Origin: Buchnera aphidicola (Artemisaphis artemisicola)
GTDB lineage: Bacteria > Pseudomonadota > Gammaproteobacteria > Enterobacterales > Enterobacteriaceae
Reading direction: 5' to 3'
DNA length: 64,000 bases
Assembly (NCBI RefSeq): GCF_005082365.1
Contig: NZ_CP034900.1
Location: 434,001-498,000 of the forward strand
In this document: one piece after another, positions 33,012 to 43,345 of the stretch
How the letters are laid out: the number at the start of each line of letters is the position of its first letter
Position numbering within the stretch: position 1 is the stretch's first letter
Made by a program: the position numbers and the translations under genes
Notes under the pieces: generated by a model
Seen by the model: only the letters and a program-made list of their open reading frames with translations
What the model was told of the DNA's origin: nothing
Database searches by the model: none

Positions 33012-33629
33012 TTAATTATTTAAAATAGTATATTGATTATACCAATTATTTAATTGAAATTTTAATTTTTTAATGCCAATCTTTTTAAAAGATGAAAACA
33101 ATTCTATTTCAAAAGAATTTAATAAAAATTGTAATTCCTTAAATGCTTTATTAAATTGTATTTTTTGTTGATATTTTTTCAATTTATCACATTTATTTAA
33201 CAAAACTAATATAGAAGTATTTCTCTTTTTAGCTATATCAATGATTATATAATCAAGTTTTTTAAAAGGATATCTAATATCCATTAAAAATACAAAACCT
33301 TTAATTTGATTTCTTTTTTTTAAATAATCATATGTATTTTTTTGCCATTTTTCTCTTATTAATAAAGGTGCATTTGCATAACCGTATCCTGGAAGATCAA
33401 CTATTCTAAAATTTGGAACTATTTCAAAAAAATTAATTAGTTGCGTTCGACCAGGAGTTTTACTAGAACGTGATATTTTTTTTTGTTTCGTCAACGTATT
33501 AATAACAGTAGATTTACCTGAATTAGAATAACCAATAAATGCAATTTCAATGCCATATTGAATGTCTATATCACTGATATTTACATAACTTTTTAAAAAA
33601 CTTGTTTTTTTATAATCTAATAATTTCAA
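33012..33629 (-). CDS. engB: Ribosome biogenesis GTPase EngB (YihA/YsxC)
   Basis: The 205-residue GTPase (E. coli 210) is needed for large-subunit assembly. The G motifs are in order: GYSNSGKS (G1, near 32-39), RTQL (G2 region), DLPGYG (G3), NKCDK (G4). It converges on polA and is divergent from typA. E. coli carries the small RNA Spot 42 (spf) between polA and engB, and nothing like it is seen here. Confidence 0.96.
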   Translation of the reverse strand: MKLLDYKKTSFLKSYVNISDIDIQYGIEIAFIGYSNSGKSTVINTLTKQKKISRSSKTPGRTQLINFFEIVPNFRIVDLPGYGYANAPLLIREKWQKNTYDYLKKRNQIKGFVFLMDIRYPFKKLDYIIIDIAKKRNTSILVLLNKCDKLKKYQQKIQFNKAFKELQFLLNSFEIELFSSFKKIGIKKLKFQLNNWYNQYTILNN

Positions 33630-33767
33630 TGTTTAATCCTGGCTACTAAAATTTCAAAAAATTTATTTTTTTATAAAAAATTTCTAATATAAATTTATTT
33701 ATCTAAATTTTATAAATTTAAAATTATATTTATATAGTTAAATAAAATAATTTTTGTAAAGTTTTTT

Positions 33768-33792
33768 ATATCTTACTGTAAGATATTATAAT
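33768..33792 (+). promoter_or_regulatory. Palindrome abutting a TATAAT box upstream of typA
   Basis: ATATCTTAC-T-GTAAGATAT (33768-33786) is a perfect 9-1-9 palindrome directly followed by TATAAT at 33787-33792. The typA start is about 92 bases further on. It could be an operator overlapping the promoter, or chance in AT-rich DNA. No good -35 box is seen. Confidence 0.35.
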
Positions 33793-33883
33793 CCTCAATA
33801 ATTAATCTTATCTTGTAATTCTATCTTAAACCAGTCTAAAGTACATCTTTTTGTTCGTGAATATTATTTGAAAAGGAAAAAAA

Positions 33884-35704
33884 ATGCATCATAATATAAG
33901 AAATATTGCTATTATAGCGCATGTTGATCATGGAAAAACTACATTACTTGATAAACTATTACAACAATCAGGAACTTTTGAAGAACATGAAGAAAAAACT
34001 GAAAGAATTATGGATTCTAACGATTTAGAAAAAGAACGAGGTATTACAATTTTATCTAAAAATACTTCTATAAATTGGAATCAATACAAAATAAACATAG
34101 TAGATACTCCTGGACATGCTGATTTTGGTGGTGAAGTAGAACGAGTAATGTCTATGGTAGATTCTGTGTTATTAGTAGTAGATGCATTGGATGGACCAAT
34201 GCCACAAACACGATTTGTAACTAAAAAAGCATTCAAATATGGTTTGAATCCAATTGTTGTTATTAATAAAATTGATAGAATCAATTCTCGTCCTGATTGG
34301 GTAGTAGATCAGATATTTGATCTTTTTGTTAATCTTGATGCAAACGATCAACAACTAGATTTTCCTATTATTTATACTTCCGCTGTTCTTGGAACTTCAG
34401 GAATAGATTATCGTAAAATGAAAAATAATATGATTCCATTATATGAATCTATTATTAAATATGTTCCTGCTCCTCATGTAGATCCAAATCAAAAATTTCA
34501 AATGCAAATTTCACAACTAGATTATAATAATTATTTAGGAGTAATAGGTATAGGTCGTATTAAACAAGGATCTATAAAAACAAATGATACAGTAACTATC
34601 ATTAATAGTTCAGGAAATACTCGAAATGGAAAAGTTAATAAAATTTTAAGTTACTCTGGAATAAAAAGAATAGAAATTCATCATGGAAAAGCAGGAGATA
34701 TTATTGCTATTACAGGTCTTAATAAGTTAAATATTTCTGATACAATTTGTCATCCAGACAATTTAAAACCTCTTCCAATATTAAAAATAGACGAACCTAC
34801 AGTAAGCATGTTTTTTTCAGTTAATACTTCTCCTTTCTCAGGAAAAGAAGGGAAATTTATAACATCTCGTCAAATATGGGAAAGATTAAAAAAAGAAATT
34901 ATTCACAATGTTGCATTACAAATAAAAGAAACACAAGATATCAATGTTTTTTCTGTATCCGGACGTGGTGAATTGCATCTATCTATATTGATTGAAAATA
35001 TGCGTCGTGAAGGTTTTGAATTAGAAGTATCTCGTCCTAAAATAATTTTTCGTGAAAATACAAAAGGAGTACAACAAGAACCTTTTGAAAATGTAATTTT
35101 AGATATCGAAGAAAAGCATCAAGGAAATATTATGCAATTTATAGGAATCAGAAAGGGTGAATTACAAAACTTAATTATAGATTCCAAAGGAAGAGTGCGT
35201 TTAGAATATATCATATCTAGTAGAGCGTTAATTGGTTTTCGTACTGAGTTTATGAGTCTTACTTCTGGAACAGGACTTTTTTACTCATCTTTCAGTCATT
35301 ATGATACTGTTCAAAATAGTAATATCGGACAAAGAAAAAATGGAGTTTTAATATCTAATAGTACAGGTATGGCAGTTGGTTTTTCTTTATTTAATTTACA
35401 AGAAAGAGGAAAATTATTTATAGGACACAGTGCTCAAGTATATGAAGGACAAATAATAGGCGTACATAATCGTACAAATGACTTAACAGTTAATTGTCTA
35501 ACAGGAAAAAAACTAACTAATATGAGAGCATCTGGAACTGATGAGGCAATAGTTTTAACGACTCCTATTAATTTGACACTAGAAGAAGCACTAGGATTCA
35601 TTAACGATGATGAACTTGTAGAAGTGACTCCTAACTCAATACGTTTAAGAAAACGTTATTTAAAAGAAAATGAAAGAAAAAGAGCCAATCGCAATAAATT
35701 ATAA
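33884..35704 (+). CDS. typA: Ribosome-associated GTPase TypA/BipA
   Basis: The 606-residue translational GTPase (E. coli 607) binds ribosomes in an EF-G-like way and helps large-subunit assembly at low temperature and under stress. G motifs are [15 protein letters not shown] (near 12-26), [14 protein letters not shown] and NKIDR. The EF-G-like domain and the BipA-specific C-terminus are present ([25 protein letters not shown]). AAAAGGAAA precedes the ATG. A strong hairpin follows the stop. Confidence 0.98.
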   Translation: MHHNIRNIAIIAHVDHGKTTLLDKLLQQSGTFEEHEEKTERIMDSNDLEKERGITILSKNTSINWNQYKINIVDTPGHADFGGEVERVMSMVDSVLLVVDALDGPMPQTRFVTKKAFKYGLNPIVVINKIDRINSRPDWVVDQIFDLFVNLDANDQQLDFPIIYTSAVLGTSGIDYRKMKNNMIPLYESIIKYVPAPHVDPNQKFQMQISQLDYNNYLGVIGIGRIKQGSIKTNDTVTIINSSGNTRNGKVNKILSYSGIKRIEIHHGKAGDIIAITGLNKLNISDTICHPDNLKPLPILKIDEPTVSMFFSVNTSPFSGKEGKFITSRQIWERLKKEIIHNVALQIKETQDINVFSVSGRGELHLSILIENMRREGFELEVSRPKIIFRENTKGVQQEPFENVILDIEEKHQGNIMQFIGIRKGELQNLIIDSKGRVRLEYIISSRALIGFRTEFMSLTSGTGLFYSSFSHYDTVQNSNIGQRKNGVLISNSTGMAVGFSLFNLQERGKLFIGHSAQVYEGQIIGVHNRTNDLTVNCLTGKKLTNMRASGTDEAIVLTTPINLTLEEALGFINDDELVEVTPNSIRLRKRYLKENERKRANRNKL

Positions 35705-35748
35705 AAAAATTAAATTAAAAATAAATTTTTAATGTTTAATTTGATTAA

Positions 35749-35783
35749 TTATATAATTCTATTTATGCAATAGAATTATATAA
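35749..35783. terminator. 15-bp perfect hairpin between convergent typA and gmk
   Basis: Arms 35749-35763 (TTATATAATTCTATT) and 35769-35783 pair perfectly over 15 bp around the loop TATGC. It lies between the 3' ends of typA and gmk. An A9-T5 tract follows on the plus strand. Position and symmetry suggest a bidirectional terminator. Confidence 0.7.
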
Positions 35784-35802
35784 AAAAAAATTTTTAAAAA
35801 AA

Positions 35803-36429
35803 TTAACGTTTTAATAAATTAGAAATTAATGTGTTATATTTGTTTCTTTGTTGCAATAAACATAAATGTTCTGCATTAATAATCGTTTTTAAATCATTAA
35901 CTGCTTGTTTAAAATTGTCATTAATAACAATATAATCATATTCTGAATAATGTTCCATTTCATCTACTGCTTTTTCCATTCTTTTAGCAATAACTATATC
36001 ACTATCTTGACCTCTTTCTCTTAATCTTTTATAAAGTATATCTTTAGATGGAGGAAGTAAAAAAATACTTTTTGATTCTGGCATTTTATATCTTATTTGC
36101 TGAGCTCCCTGCCAATCAATATCAAGAAATACATCAGTTCCAGAAACTAGCATATCTTCAATATACTGACGCGAAGTTCCATAATAATTACTAAAAACTT
36201 TTGCGTATTCTAAAAAAGATTCCTGTTTAATCATAATTTGAAATTCTTTTTTTGATATAAAATAATAATGTTTTCCATGTAATTCACCAGGTCTTATGAT
36301 TCTCGTAGTATGAGAAATAGATACTTGAATGTTATACAAAGTAGTTTTAGATTTTAACAATCCTTGAATTAAACTCGATTTTCCTGTTCCACTTGGAGCA
36401 GAAATAATAAAAAGAATACCTTGAGACAT
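35803..36429 (-). CDS. gmk: Guanylate kinase
   Basis: The 208-residue enzyme (E. coli 207) phosphorylates GMP to GDP. The P-loop is [13 protein letters not shown] near residues 9-21. The GMP-binding segment [19 protein letters not shown] and the [12 protein letters not shown] region are conserved. It converges on typA and lies downstream of ygfZ on the same strand. Confidence 0.98.
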   Translation of the reverse strand: MSQGILFIISAPSGTGKSSLIQGLLKSKTTLYNIQVSISHTTRIIRPGELHGKHYYFISKKEFQIMIKQESFLEYAKVFSNYYGTSRQYIEDMLVSGTDVFLDIDWQGAQQIRYKMPESKSIFLLPPSKDILYKRLRERGQDSDIVIAKRMEKAVDEMEHYSEYDYIVINDNFKQAVNDLKTIINAEHLCLLQQRNKYNTLISNLLKR

Positions 36430-36521
36430 GATGTTTTAAAAAAAGTTTTAAATAAAATTTTATAAAAAATATTTTTTTTAAATAAATAGGTTTATTACTA
36501 ATAAAATTTTATTTTATAAAA

Positions 36522-37484
36522 TTATCTATTTTTTATCAAAAAAATATTTTGAAATCCCTGTATTCTAAATAAATTGTTTGCATTTACAGGTTTATATAAC
36601 ACTGCTTGTATATAAGTATCTCTATTTTTAATATGGACAAAAGATAGTACAATTCCAATTATACACCATTTATTTTCTATTTGAATTTCAATAAAAGAAC
36701 CTATTTCAAGAAATAAGATACCTTTTCCAATTAAAGAACACAAAAACCGCTTATTTAAATTTTTAAAAAATATTTGTGCTATCATTTCTTGTCCATAATA
36801 GCAACCTTTATCAAAACTAATACCTTTAAGCTTATCTAAATTAATTGCTTGTGGAGTAAATTTTTGAGCAGATTCTTTATCAATAATAGGAAAGCCAGAT
36901 TCTATCTCTAATGACAACCACTGTTTACTTTTATTAAAAAAAATATTTTTATTAATTTCTTTTTTTAAAAATAAAAATTCTGATAATGTTAAAATCAATA
37001 AAAACCGTTCTTTTGGTTCTGAATACCATAGTATGGTTTTATTTTTTTCATAAACTATCGAACAATTTTTATTTGGTATTTTAATAAAAAATTTTAATAA
37101 AAAATTTCTAGCATCTAATCCTGCTAATCCTATCAAAACAATATCATTTAGTTCAGTAATTCGTACGTTTTCAAAAATAGAATACTTTTTTAATTCTGTT
37201 ATTTGAATTTTAGAAATGCTTTTTCTCTGAATATAAGCATAACCTTTCTGATATTGAAATAAACGCATTGTACTCCAAACTTTTCCATTTAAATTACAAT
37301 GTGCGCATAATGCATGATGTTTTTTAGATAATAAATTTATATTAATAGTTAATTGATTTTGAAGATATTTTTTACTATCAGAACCTCTAACATAAACCAA
37401 AGACCATTGATCAAGCAATATCATTGTTAATGATAATTCACTTGAAGGATAAATTATATTTTGTAAAGATATAAATGATGACAT
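36522..37484 (-). CDS. ygfZ: tRNA-modifying protein YgfZ (folate-binding, Fe-S maintenance)
   Basis: The product (320 residues from ATG 37484; E. coli 326) belongs to the COG0354 family that supports iron-sulfur enzymes such as MiaB in a folate-dependent way. The signature K-G-C-Y-x-G-Q-E is seen as DKGCYYGQEM. TLMTLDDW-like and AHCNLNGKVWSTMRLF segments match E. coli. An in-frame ATG at 37505 exists, but TTAGGAAACAAGAAATG supports 37484. It is divergent from prfB. MiaB, a known beneficiary, is encoded in the same window. Confidence 0.92.
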   Translation of the reverse strand: MSSFISLQNIIYPSSELSLTMILLDQWSLVYVRGSDSKKYLQNQLTININLLSKKHHALCAHCNLNGKVWSTMRLFQYQKGYAYIQRKSISKIQITELKKYSIFENVRITELNDIVLIGLAGLDARNFLLKFFIKIPNKNCSIVYEKNKTILWYSEPKERFLLILTLSEFLFLKKEINKNIFFNKSKQWLSLEIESGFPIIDKESAQKFTPQAINLDKLKGISFDKGCYYGQEMIAQIFFKNLNKRFLCSLIGKGILFLEIGSFIEIQIENKWCIIGIVLSFVHIKNRDTYIQAVLYKPVNANNLFRIQGFQNIFLIKNR

Positions 37485-37648
37485 TTCTTGTTTCCTAAAA
37501 TACATGTAAAATAACTATATCAAATTAAAAAAATACACCTGTATAATTTAGAATATATAAAATTTTTTTATATTTAAATATAAACATGTTTTAAAATTTA
37601 TATTTTACTAATAATTTACTTTTTACTAAATAGAAGAATTTAAAAACT

Positions 37649-38747
37649 ATGCTAGAAATAAATACAATTACTAAAAATATTGAAAATTTTAATAAGCGCA
37701 TAAAAGACCTTAAGAGGTATCTTTGACTATAATCAAAAAAAAATTCGACTCCAAGAAATTAATTTAGAATTATTATCACTTGTAGCATGGAAAAAAAAAA
37801 CATCTATAAAGAAATTGAATCAAGAAAAATATTTGATCAATTCAATAATTAAGAACATTAACTATATAGAAAAAAAAATCAAGGAAGTGATTATTTTTTT
37901 AGAATTAGCAATAGAAACAAAAGATCATATAGTTTTAAAAGATACTTTTATAGAATCTCAAAAAATAGAAAAAAAAATAAAAAAACTTGAATTTTATCGT
38001 ATGTTTTCAAAAAAAAATGATATCTGTAATTGTTATCTTGATATACAATCTGGATCAGGAGGAACAGAAGCTCAAGATTGGTCTAAAATACTACTTAGAA
38101 TGTATTTAAAATGGGCTGATAAAAAAAAATTTCAAACAGAAATAATTCATGAATCTATTGGAGAAATAGTTGGAATTAAATCATCTACTGTTAAAATATC
38201 TGGACAATATGCTTTTGGATGGTTGAGAACAGAAACAGGTGTACATCGTTTAATTCGAAAAAGTCCTTTTGATTCCGGGAAACGACGTCATACTTCATTT
38301 AGTTCTGTTTTTATATATCCAGACATAGATGATAAAATTTACATTAATATAAATTCTTCTGATCTAAGAATTGATGTTTATAGATCCTCAGGAGCTGGAG
38401 GTCAACATGTCAATCGAACTGAGTCAGCTGTTCGTATTACTCATTTGCCAACAAGTACTGTTACTCAATGCCAAAGTAATCGTTCTCAACATAAAAACAA
38501 AGAACAAGCAATGAAACAAATGAAATCAAAACTATATGAAATACAAAATAGAAAAAAACAAAAAGAAAAACAAAAATTAGAAAAAAATAAATCTAATATT
38601 ACTTGGGGCAATCAAATACGTTCATATATATTAGATAATTCAAAAATAAAAGATCTTCGTACTGGTATTGAAAAAAATCATATTCAATCAGTTTTAGATG
38701 GTGATTTAGACGATTTTATTGAACAAAGTTTAATAATGGGATTATAA
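37649..38747 (+). CDS. prfB: Peptide chain release factor 2 with programmed +1 frameshift
   Basis: RF2 ends translation at UGA and UAA. Translation starts at ATG 37649 ([14 protein letters not shown]) and meets TGA at 37724-37726. The slip site CTT-TGA-C is preceded by AGAGG and TAT, as in E. coli AGGGGGTATCTTTGAC. Reading on at +1 from GAC ([13 protein letters not shown]) gives 365 residues, the exact E. coli length. The SPF region (RKSPFDSG) and the GGQ motif ([13 protein letters not shown]) are intact. An in-frame A10 tract at 37791-37800 follows. lysS starts 10 bases after the stop, as in E. coli. Confidence 0.97.
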
Positions 38748-38756
38748 GGAATTATA

Positions 38757-40274
38757 ATGTTAGAAATAATAAAAAAAAATAATAATCTTGTTAATAATGA
38801 AACTAAAAGAAGAGAAAAAAAACTTTGCAATATGAAAGCAACAGGATTTTCTTTTCCGAATACTTTTAAAAAAACTACTACTACAAAAAAAATTTACAAT
38901 ACATATAAAATGAAAAATAGAGATGAACTTCTTTCTTTAAATATTGAAATTTCTATTGCTGGTAGAATGATACAAAGACGAATTATGGGTAAAGCTTCTT
39001 TTTTTACACTTCAAGACATAGAAGGAATGATACAAATATATATACAAGAAAAAAAAATAACATCTGAACTTTATCATAATAATTTTAAAAAATGGGATCT
39101 TGGAGACATTATCGGTGTTATAGGAATATTGTTTAAAACTAAAACAGGCGAATTATCTATCTATTGTAATAAGATAGAAATACTAAATAAATCATTAAAA
39201 CCCTTACCAGATAAATTTCATGGACTTTCTAACCAAGAAATACGTTATCGAAAACGCTATCTAGACTTGATAAGTAACAATAAATTATATGAAATATTTA
39301 AAACTCGTTCTAATATTATTATGGCAATTCGAAATTTTATGGTGAAACATAATTTCTTAGAAGTAGAAACACCGATGTTACAAAATACTCCTGGAGGAGC
39401 AAGCGCCCGTCCTTTTATTACATATCATAATGAAATTAAATCGCAAATGTATTTAAGAATAGCACCAGAATTATATTTAAAAAAATTAATTGTTGGTGGT
39501 TTTGAACGTATTTTTGAACTTAATAGAAATTTTCGTAATGAAGGCATTTCTACTCGTCATAATCCAGAATTTACTATGATGGAAGCATATATTGCATATG
39601 CTGACTATAAAGACATGATGAATTTGATAGAAAATATTTTTAAAAACATTACAGTATTTCTTTTCAAAAACAGCCAAATTAAATATCAAAAATATAATTT
39701 TGACTTTAGTAAAAAATTTAAAAGATTAACTATGAAAAATGCCATTCTTCAATTCAATTCAACCATTCAACTATCTGATTTAGATAATCTTGATAAAATA
39801 AAAAATTTTGCTAATTCTATAGGCATAGAAATAAAAAAACATTGGGGACATGGAAAAATAGAAACTGAAATTTTTGAAAAAACAGTAGAAAAAAATTTAA
39901 TTCAACCCACATTTATAACTCAATATCCAGTAGAAGTATCTCCTCTAGCAAAACGCAATGATATCAATTCAAAAATCACTGATAGATTTGAATTATTTAT
40001 TGCTGGATATGAAATAGCAAATGGATTTTCAGAATTAAATGACGTTGAAGATCAAAAAATTAGATTTTTAAATCAAATAAAAATGGAAAAAAAATCAGAT
40101 AATAAAAACATATTTTATAATCAAGATTATATAGAAGCATTAAAATATGGTTTACCACCAACTGCAGGACTAGGAATAGGAATTGATCGTTTAATTATGA
40201 TATTAACAAATCAAATTAGCATTCGTGATGTAATTTTATTTCCAACACTCCGACCATGTAATAAACAACTATAA
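38757..40274 (+). CDS. lysS: Lysyl-tRNA synthetase (class II)
   Basis: The 505-residue enzyme (same length as E. coli LysS) has an N-terminal OB-fold anticodon-binding domain (SIAGRMIQRRIMGKASFF) and a class II catalytic domain. Motif 2 is FRNEGISTRHNPEFTMMEAY and motif 3 is GLGIGIDRLIM near the C-terminus. TAAGGA lies before the ATG. It forms the prfB-lysS pair of E. coli. Confidence 0.98.
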   Translation: MLEIIKKNNNLVNNETKRREKKLCNMKATGFSFPNTFKKTTTTKKIYNTYKMKNRDELLSLNIEISIAGRMIQRRIMGKASFFTLQDIEGMIQIYIQEKKITSELYHNNFKKWDLGDIIGVIGILFKTKTGELSIYCNKIEILNKSLKPLPDKFHGLSNQEIRYRKRYLDLISNNKLYEIFKTRSNIIMAIRNFMVKHNFLEVETPMLQNTPGGASARPFITYHNEIKSQMYLRIAPELYLKKLIVGGFERIFELNRNFRNEGISTRHNPEFTMMEAYIAYADYKDMMNLIENIFKNITVFLFKNSQIKYQKYNFDFSKKFKRLTMKNAILQFNSTIQLSDLDNLDKIKNFANSIGIEIKKHWGHGKIETEIFEKTVEKNLIQPTFITQYPVEVSPLAKRNDINSKITDRFELFIAGYEIANGFSELNDVEDQKIRFLNQIKMEKKSDNKNIFYNQDYIEALKYGLPPTAGLGIGIDRLIMILTNQISIRDVILFPTLRPCNKQL

Positions 40275-40330
40275 TAAAAAATTAAACTTTCTCTTTAAAA
40301 ATATTCTTCTAAAAAATAACAGGAAAAAAA

Positions 40331-41578
40331 ATGCCACAAGATTTAAATGATCTTAAAAATAATTTTAATATAAATAATATTAAAAAATTAATTAAAAAAT
40401 ATTCTTCTCCTTTTTGGATTTATGATGCTGATACCATTTATAAAAAAATAAAATTATTAAAACAATTTGATGTGATTAGATTCGCTCAGAAATCTTGTTC
40501 TAATATTAATATATTGCGTTTAATGAAAAATAAAAATATAAAAATAGATGCAGTTTCATTAGGTGAAATAGAAAGAGCTTTATTATCTGGATTTCAACCA
40601 AATACAAATGAAATAATTTTTACTGCAGATATTTTAGATCAAGAAACTTTATTTAAAGTAGTAGATTATAAAATACCAGTTAATGCTGGATCATTAGATA
40701 TGTTAAAACAATTAGGAAAGATATCTCCAGGTCATCATGTCTGGATAAGAATCAATCCAGGATTTGGATATGGACATAGCAAAAAAACAAATACTGGAGG
40801 AGAAAATAGTAAACATGGAATTTGGGATCCTGAACTAGCTATACCAATTATAAAAAAATACAAATTAAAACTAGTAGGTCTACATATGCACATAGGTTCA
40901 GGAGTAAATTATATACACCTAAAAAAAGTTTGTCAATCTATGATGAAATATGCGTTTAAATTAAATCAAGAAATATCTTCTATTTCTGCTGGCGGAGGCT
41001 TGCCAGTACCTTATACATTCACTGAAAAACCGATTGATATAAAAAAATACTTTAATTTGTGGAATGAAGCAAGAAAAAAAATATCTCAATTTTTAGGAAA
41101 AAAAATTGAATTAGAAATTGAACCTGGTAGATTTTTAGTTGCAGAATCAGGTATTTTAATTTCAAAAGTATGGGCTACAAAAAAAACAGGTAATAAAACT
41201 TTTATTTTAATAGACGCAGGATTTAACGATTTAATGAGACCGACTATGTATGGAAGCTATCATCATATATCAGTTATTCCTGGAGATAATAGAATAATTA
41301 ATGAACAAGAAATGACTGATACTGTTGTTGCAGGTCCTTTATGTGAATCAGGAGACATTTTTACACAAGAAGAAGGAGGAACTCTTCAAATTAGAAAATT
41401 ACCAATTATAAAAATAGGAGATTATTTAATTTTTCATGATACAGGAGCTTACGGAGCTTCAATGTCATCTAATTATAATACTAGACCACTTATTCCAGAA
41501 ATATTAATAAAAAATAACAATTCTTTTATAATTCGAAGACGTCAAACAATACAAGAAATATTACAATTAGAACTATAA
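40331..41578 (+). CDS. lysA: Diaminopimelate decarboxylase
   Basis: The 415-residue PLP enzyme (E. coli 420) converts meso-diaminopimelate to lysine, the last step of a pathway important to the aphid host. The PLP lysine is in the region corresponding to FAQKACSN in E. coli. Here the text reads FAQKSCSNINILRLM near residue 55. HMHIGSGV, GGGLPVPY and AGPLCESGD are conserved. An ACAGGAAAA site precedes the ATG. It lies between lysS and lgt, so the amino acid and its synthetase genes are adjacent. In E. coli lysA is near here but with lysR alongside, and lysR is not seen. Confidence 0.96.
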   Translation: MPQDLNDLKNNFNINNIKKLIKKYSSPFWIYDADTIYKKIKLLKQFDVIRFAQKSCSNINILRLMKNKNIKIDAVSLGEIERALLSGFQPNTNEIIFTADILDQETLFKVVDYKIPVNAGSLDMLKQLGKISPGHHVWIRINPGFGYGHSKKTNTGGENSKHGIWDPELAIPIIKKYKLKLVGLHMHIGSGVNYIHLKKVCQSMMKYAFKLNQEISSISAGGGLPVPYTFTEKPIDIKKYFNLWNEARKKISQFLGKKIELEIEPGRFLVAESGILISKVWATKKTGNKTFILIDAGFNDLMRPTMYGSYHHISVIPGDNRIINEQEMTDTVVAGPLCESGDIFTQEEGGTLQIRKLPIIKIGDYLIFHDTGAYGASMSSNYNTRPLIPEILIKNNNSFIIRRRQTIQEILQLEL

Positions 41579-41630
41579 TTTTCTAAAAAAATATTATAAA
41601 AATTTATAAGAAGGATACCATTTAATATAT

Positions 41631-42473
41631 ATGTATATTTTTTTTCCTCATTTAAATCCTATTATTTTTTCTATTGGTCCTATCTCTGCGCATTGGTATG
41701 GATTTATGTATTTTATCAGTTTTTTATTTGCTATTTGGTATGGAAAAAAAAGTAATTTTAATAATCAAAAACCATGGTTAAAAAAAAAAATAAACACGTT
41801 ATTGTACGCTATTTTTTTAGGATCGTGTATCGGAGGCAGAATCGGATATATAATTTTTTATAATTTTAAATATTTCTCTGAAAATATATTACACATATTC
41901 TATATATGGAAAGGCGGTATGTCGTTTCATGGAGGATTAATAGGTGCTATCATTACTATGATATACTTTTCATTAAAATATAAAAAAAAAATATTAGAAA
42001 TATCTGACTTTATAACTCCTTTAGTTCCTTTTGGATTAGGTGCTGGTAGATTAGGAAATTTTATCAACAGCGAACTATGGGGACGCATTGCTCCAAATTT
42101 TTCATATGCAATGATCTTTCCTAATTCACAATATCAAGATTTAAAAGCAATAAAAAAATGTCCAGAATTGAAATTATTGTTTGAAAAATATGGAGCATTA
42201 CCAAGACATCCTTCTCAGTTATACGAATTTTTTTTCGAAGGATTTATTTTATTTTTCATTATTTATTTTTTTCAAAGAAAAAATAGACCAATAGGCAGTA
42301 TCAGCGGAATATTTTTAATATTTTATGGTATATTTAGAACAATTCTAGAATATTTTAGAGAACCAGATCCTCAATTAGGATTGTTTAACAATATAATAAC
42401 TATGGGTCAAATACTATCAATTCCAATGATTGTTATTGGATTTATTATTATGTTTAAAGCTTATTATAAATAA
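41631..42473 (+). CDS. lgt: Prolipoprotein diacylglyceryl transferase
   Basis: The 280-residue inner-membrane enzyme (E. coli 291) attaches diacylglycerol to the lipobox Cys of prolipoproteins. Several hydrophobic segments are visible. The HGG motif is at 100-102 (GGMSFHGGLIGA), and GAGRLGNFINSE at about 137-147 holds the essential Arg, Asn and Glu residues. It is followed after 18 bases by thyA, the E. coli lgt-thyA pair. Its retention contrasts with the weak lipobox of BamD and the missing one in NlpD in the same window. Confidence 0.97.
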   Translation: MYIFFPHLNPIIFSIGPISAHWYGFMYFISFLFAIWYGKKSNFNNQKPWLKKKINTLLYAIFLGSCIGGRIGYIIFYNFKYFSENILHIFYIWKGGMSFHGGLIGAIITMIYFSLKYKKKILEISDFITPLVPFGLGAGRLGNFINSELWGRIAPNFSYAMIFPNSQYQDLKAIKKCPELKLLFEKYGALPRHPSQLYEFFFEGFILFFIIYFFQRKNRPIGSISGIFLIFYGIFRTILEYFREPDPQLGLFNNIITMGQILSIPMIVIGFIIMFKAYYK

Positions 42474-42491
42474 TTAGATTACTAAGAAAAA

Positions 42492-43283
42492 ATGAAACAA
42501 TATCTCAAATTAATGAAAAAAATAATTAAAATTGGAAATAAAAAAAAAGATCGCACGGGGACAGGAACTTTATCTATTTTTGGTCACAATATGAAATTTA
42601 ATTTACAAAAAGGCTTTCCGCTTCTTACGACAAAAAAATGTCATCTTCCTTCTATTATTTATGAACTTTTATGGTTTTTAAAAGGGGATACTAATGTTAA
42701 ATATTTAAAAGAAAATAAAGTATCTATTTGGAATAATTGGGCTGATGAATCTGGCGATGTTGGTCCAATTTATGGTAAACAGTGGAGAAGTTGGAATACA
42801 CCAAAAGGTCATACTATCGATCAAATACAAAATACATTAATACAGTTAAAAAAAAATCCTGATTCACGTAGAATTATAGTTTCTAGTTGGAATGTTGCTG
42901 AAATAGATCAAATGAAATTACCTCCTTGTCATATACTTTTTCAATTCTATGTTCATAATAAAAAATTAAGCTGTCAACTTTATCAACGTTCTTGTGATGT
43001 ATTTTTAGGATTACCTTTCAATATAGCTAGTTATTCAATGCTCATTAATATGATTGCTCAACAATGCGATTTAAAAGTTGGAGAATTTTTATGGACTGGT
43101 GGTGATGTTCACCTCTATAATAATCATATTGAATTAGCAAAAAAACAAATTTTAAGAACTCCTAGACCACTTCCGAAATTAATAATTCAAAAATCTCAAT
43201 CATTATTTAAATATTCTTTTGAAGACTTCAAAATTTTTGGATATAACCCTTATCCTTCAATTAAAGGAAAAATATCTATATAA
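42492..43283 (+). CDS. thyA: Thymidylate synthase
   Basis: The 263-residue enzyme (E. coli 264) methylates dUMP to dTMP using methylenetetrahydrofolate. The nucleophile is C146 in [11 protein letters not shown], at the E. coli position. [42 protein letters not shown] and [10 protein letters not shown] are all conserved. Co-transcription with lgt is likely. Confidence 0.98.
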   Translation: MKQYLKLMKKIIKIGNKKKDRTGTGTLSIFGHNMKFNLQKGFPLLTTKKCHLPSIIYELLWFLKGDTNVKYLKENKVSIWNNWADESGDVGPIYGKQWRSWNTPKGHTIDQIQNTLIQLKKNPDSRRIIVSSWNVAEIDQMKLPPCHILFQFYVHNKKLSCQLYQRSCDVFLGLPFNIASYSMLINMIAQQCDLKVGEFLWTGGDVHLYNNHIELAKKQILRTPRPLPKLIIQKSQSLFKYSFEDFKIFGYNPYPSIKGKISI

Positions 43284-43345
43284 TATTTTAACAAATACAT
43301 GAAATCTAATATTTTATACATTAATTAGGAATATTCTTTATATAT

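Noticed and set aside
37649-37726. prfB as a pseudogene because of the early TGA
   Set aside because: The stop is the conserved programmed +1 frameshift site of RF2.
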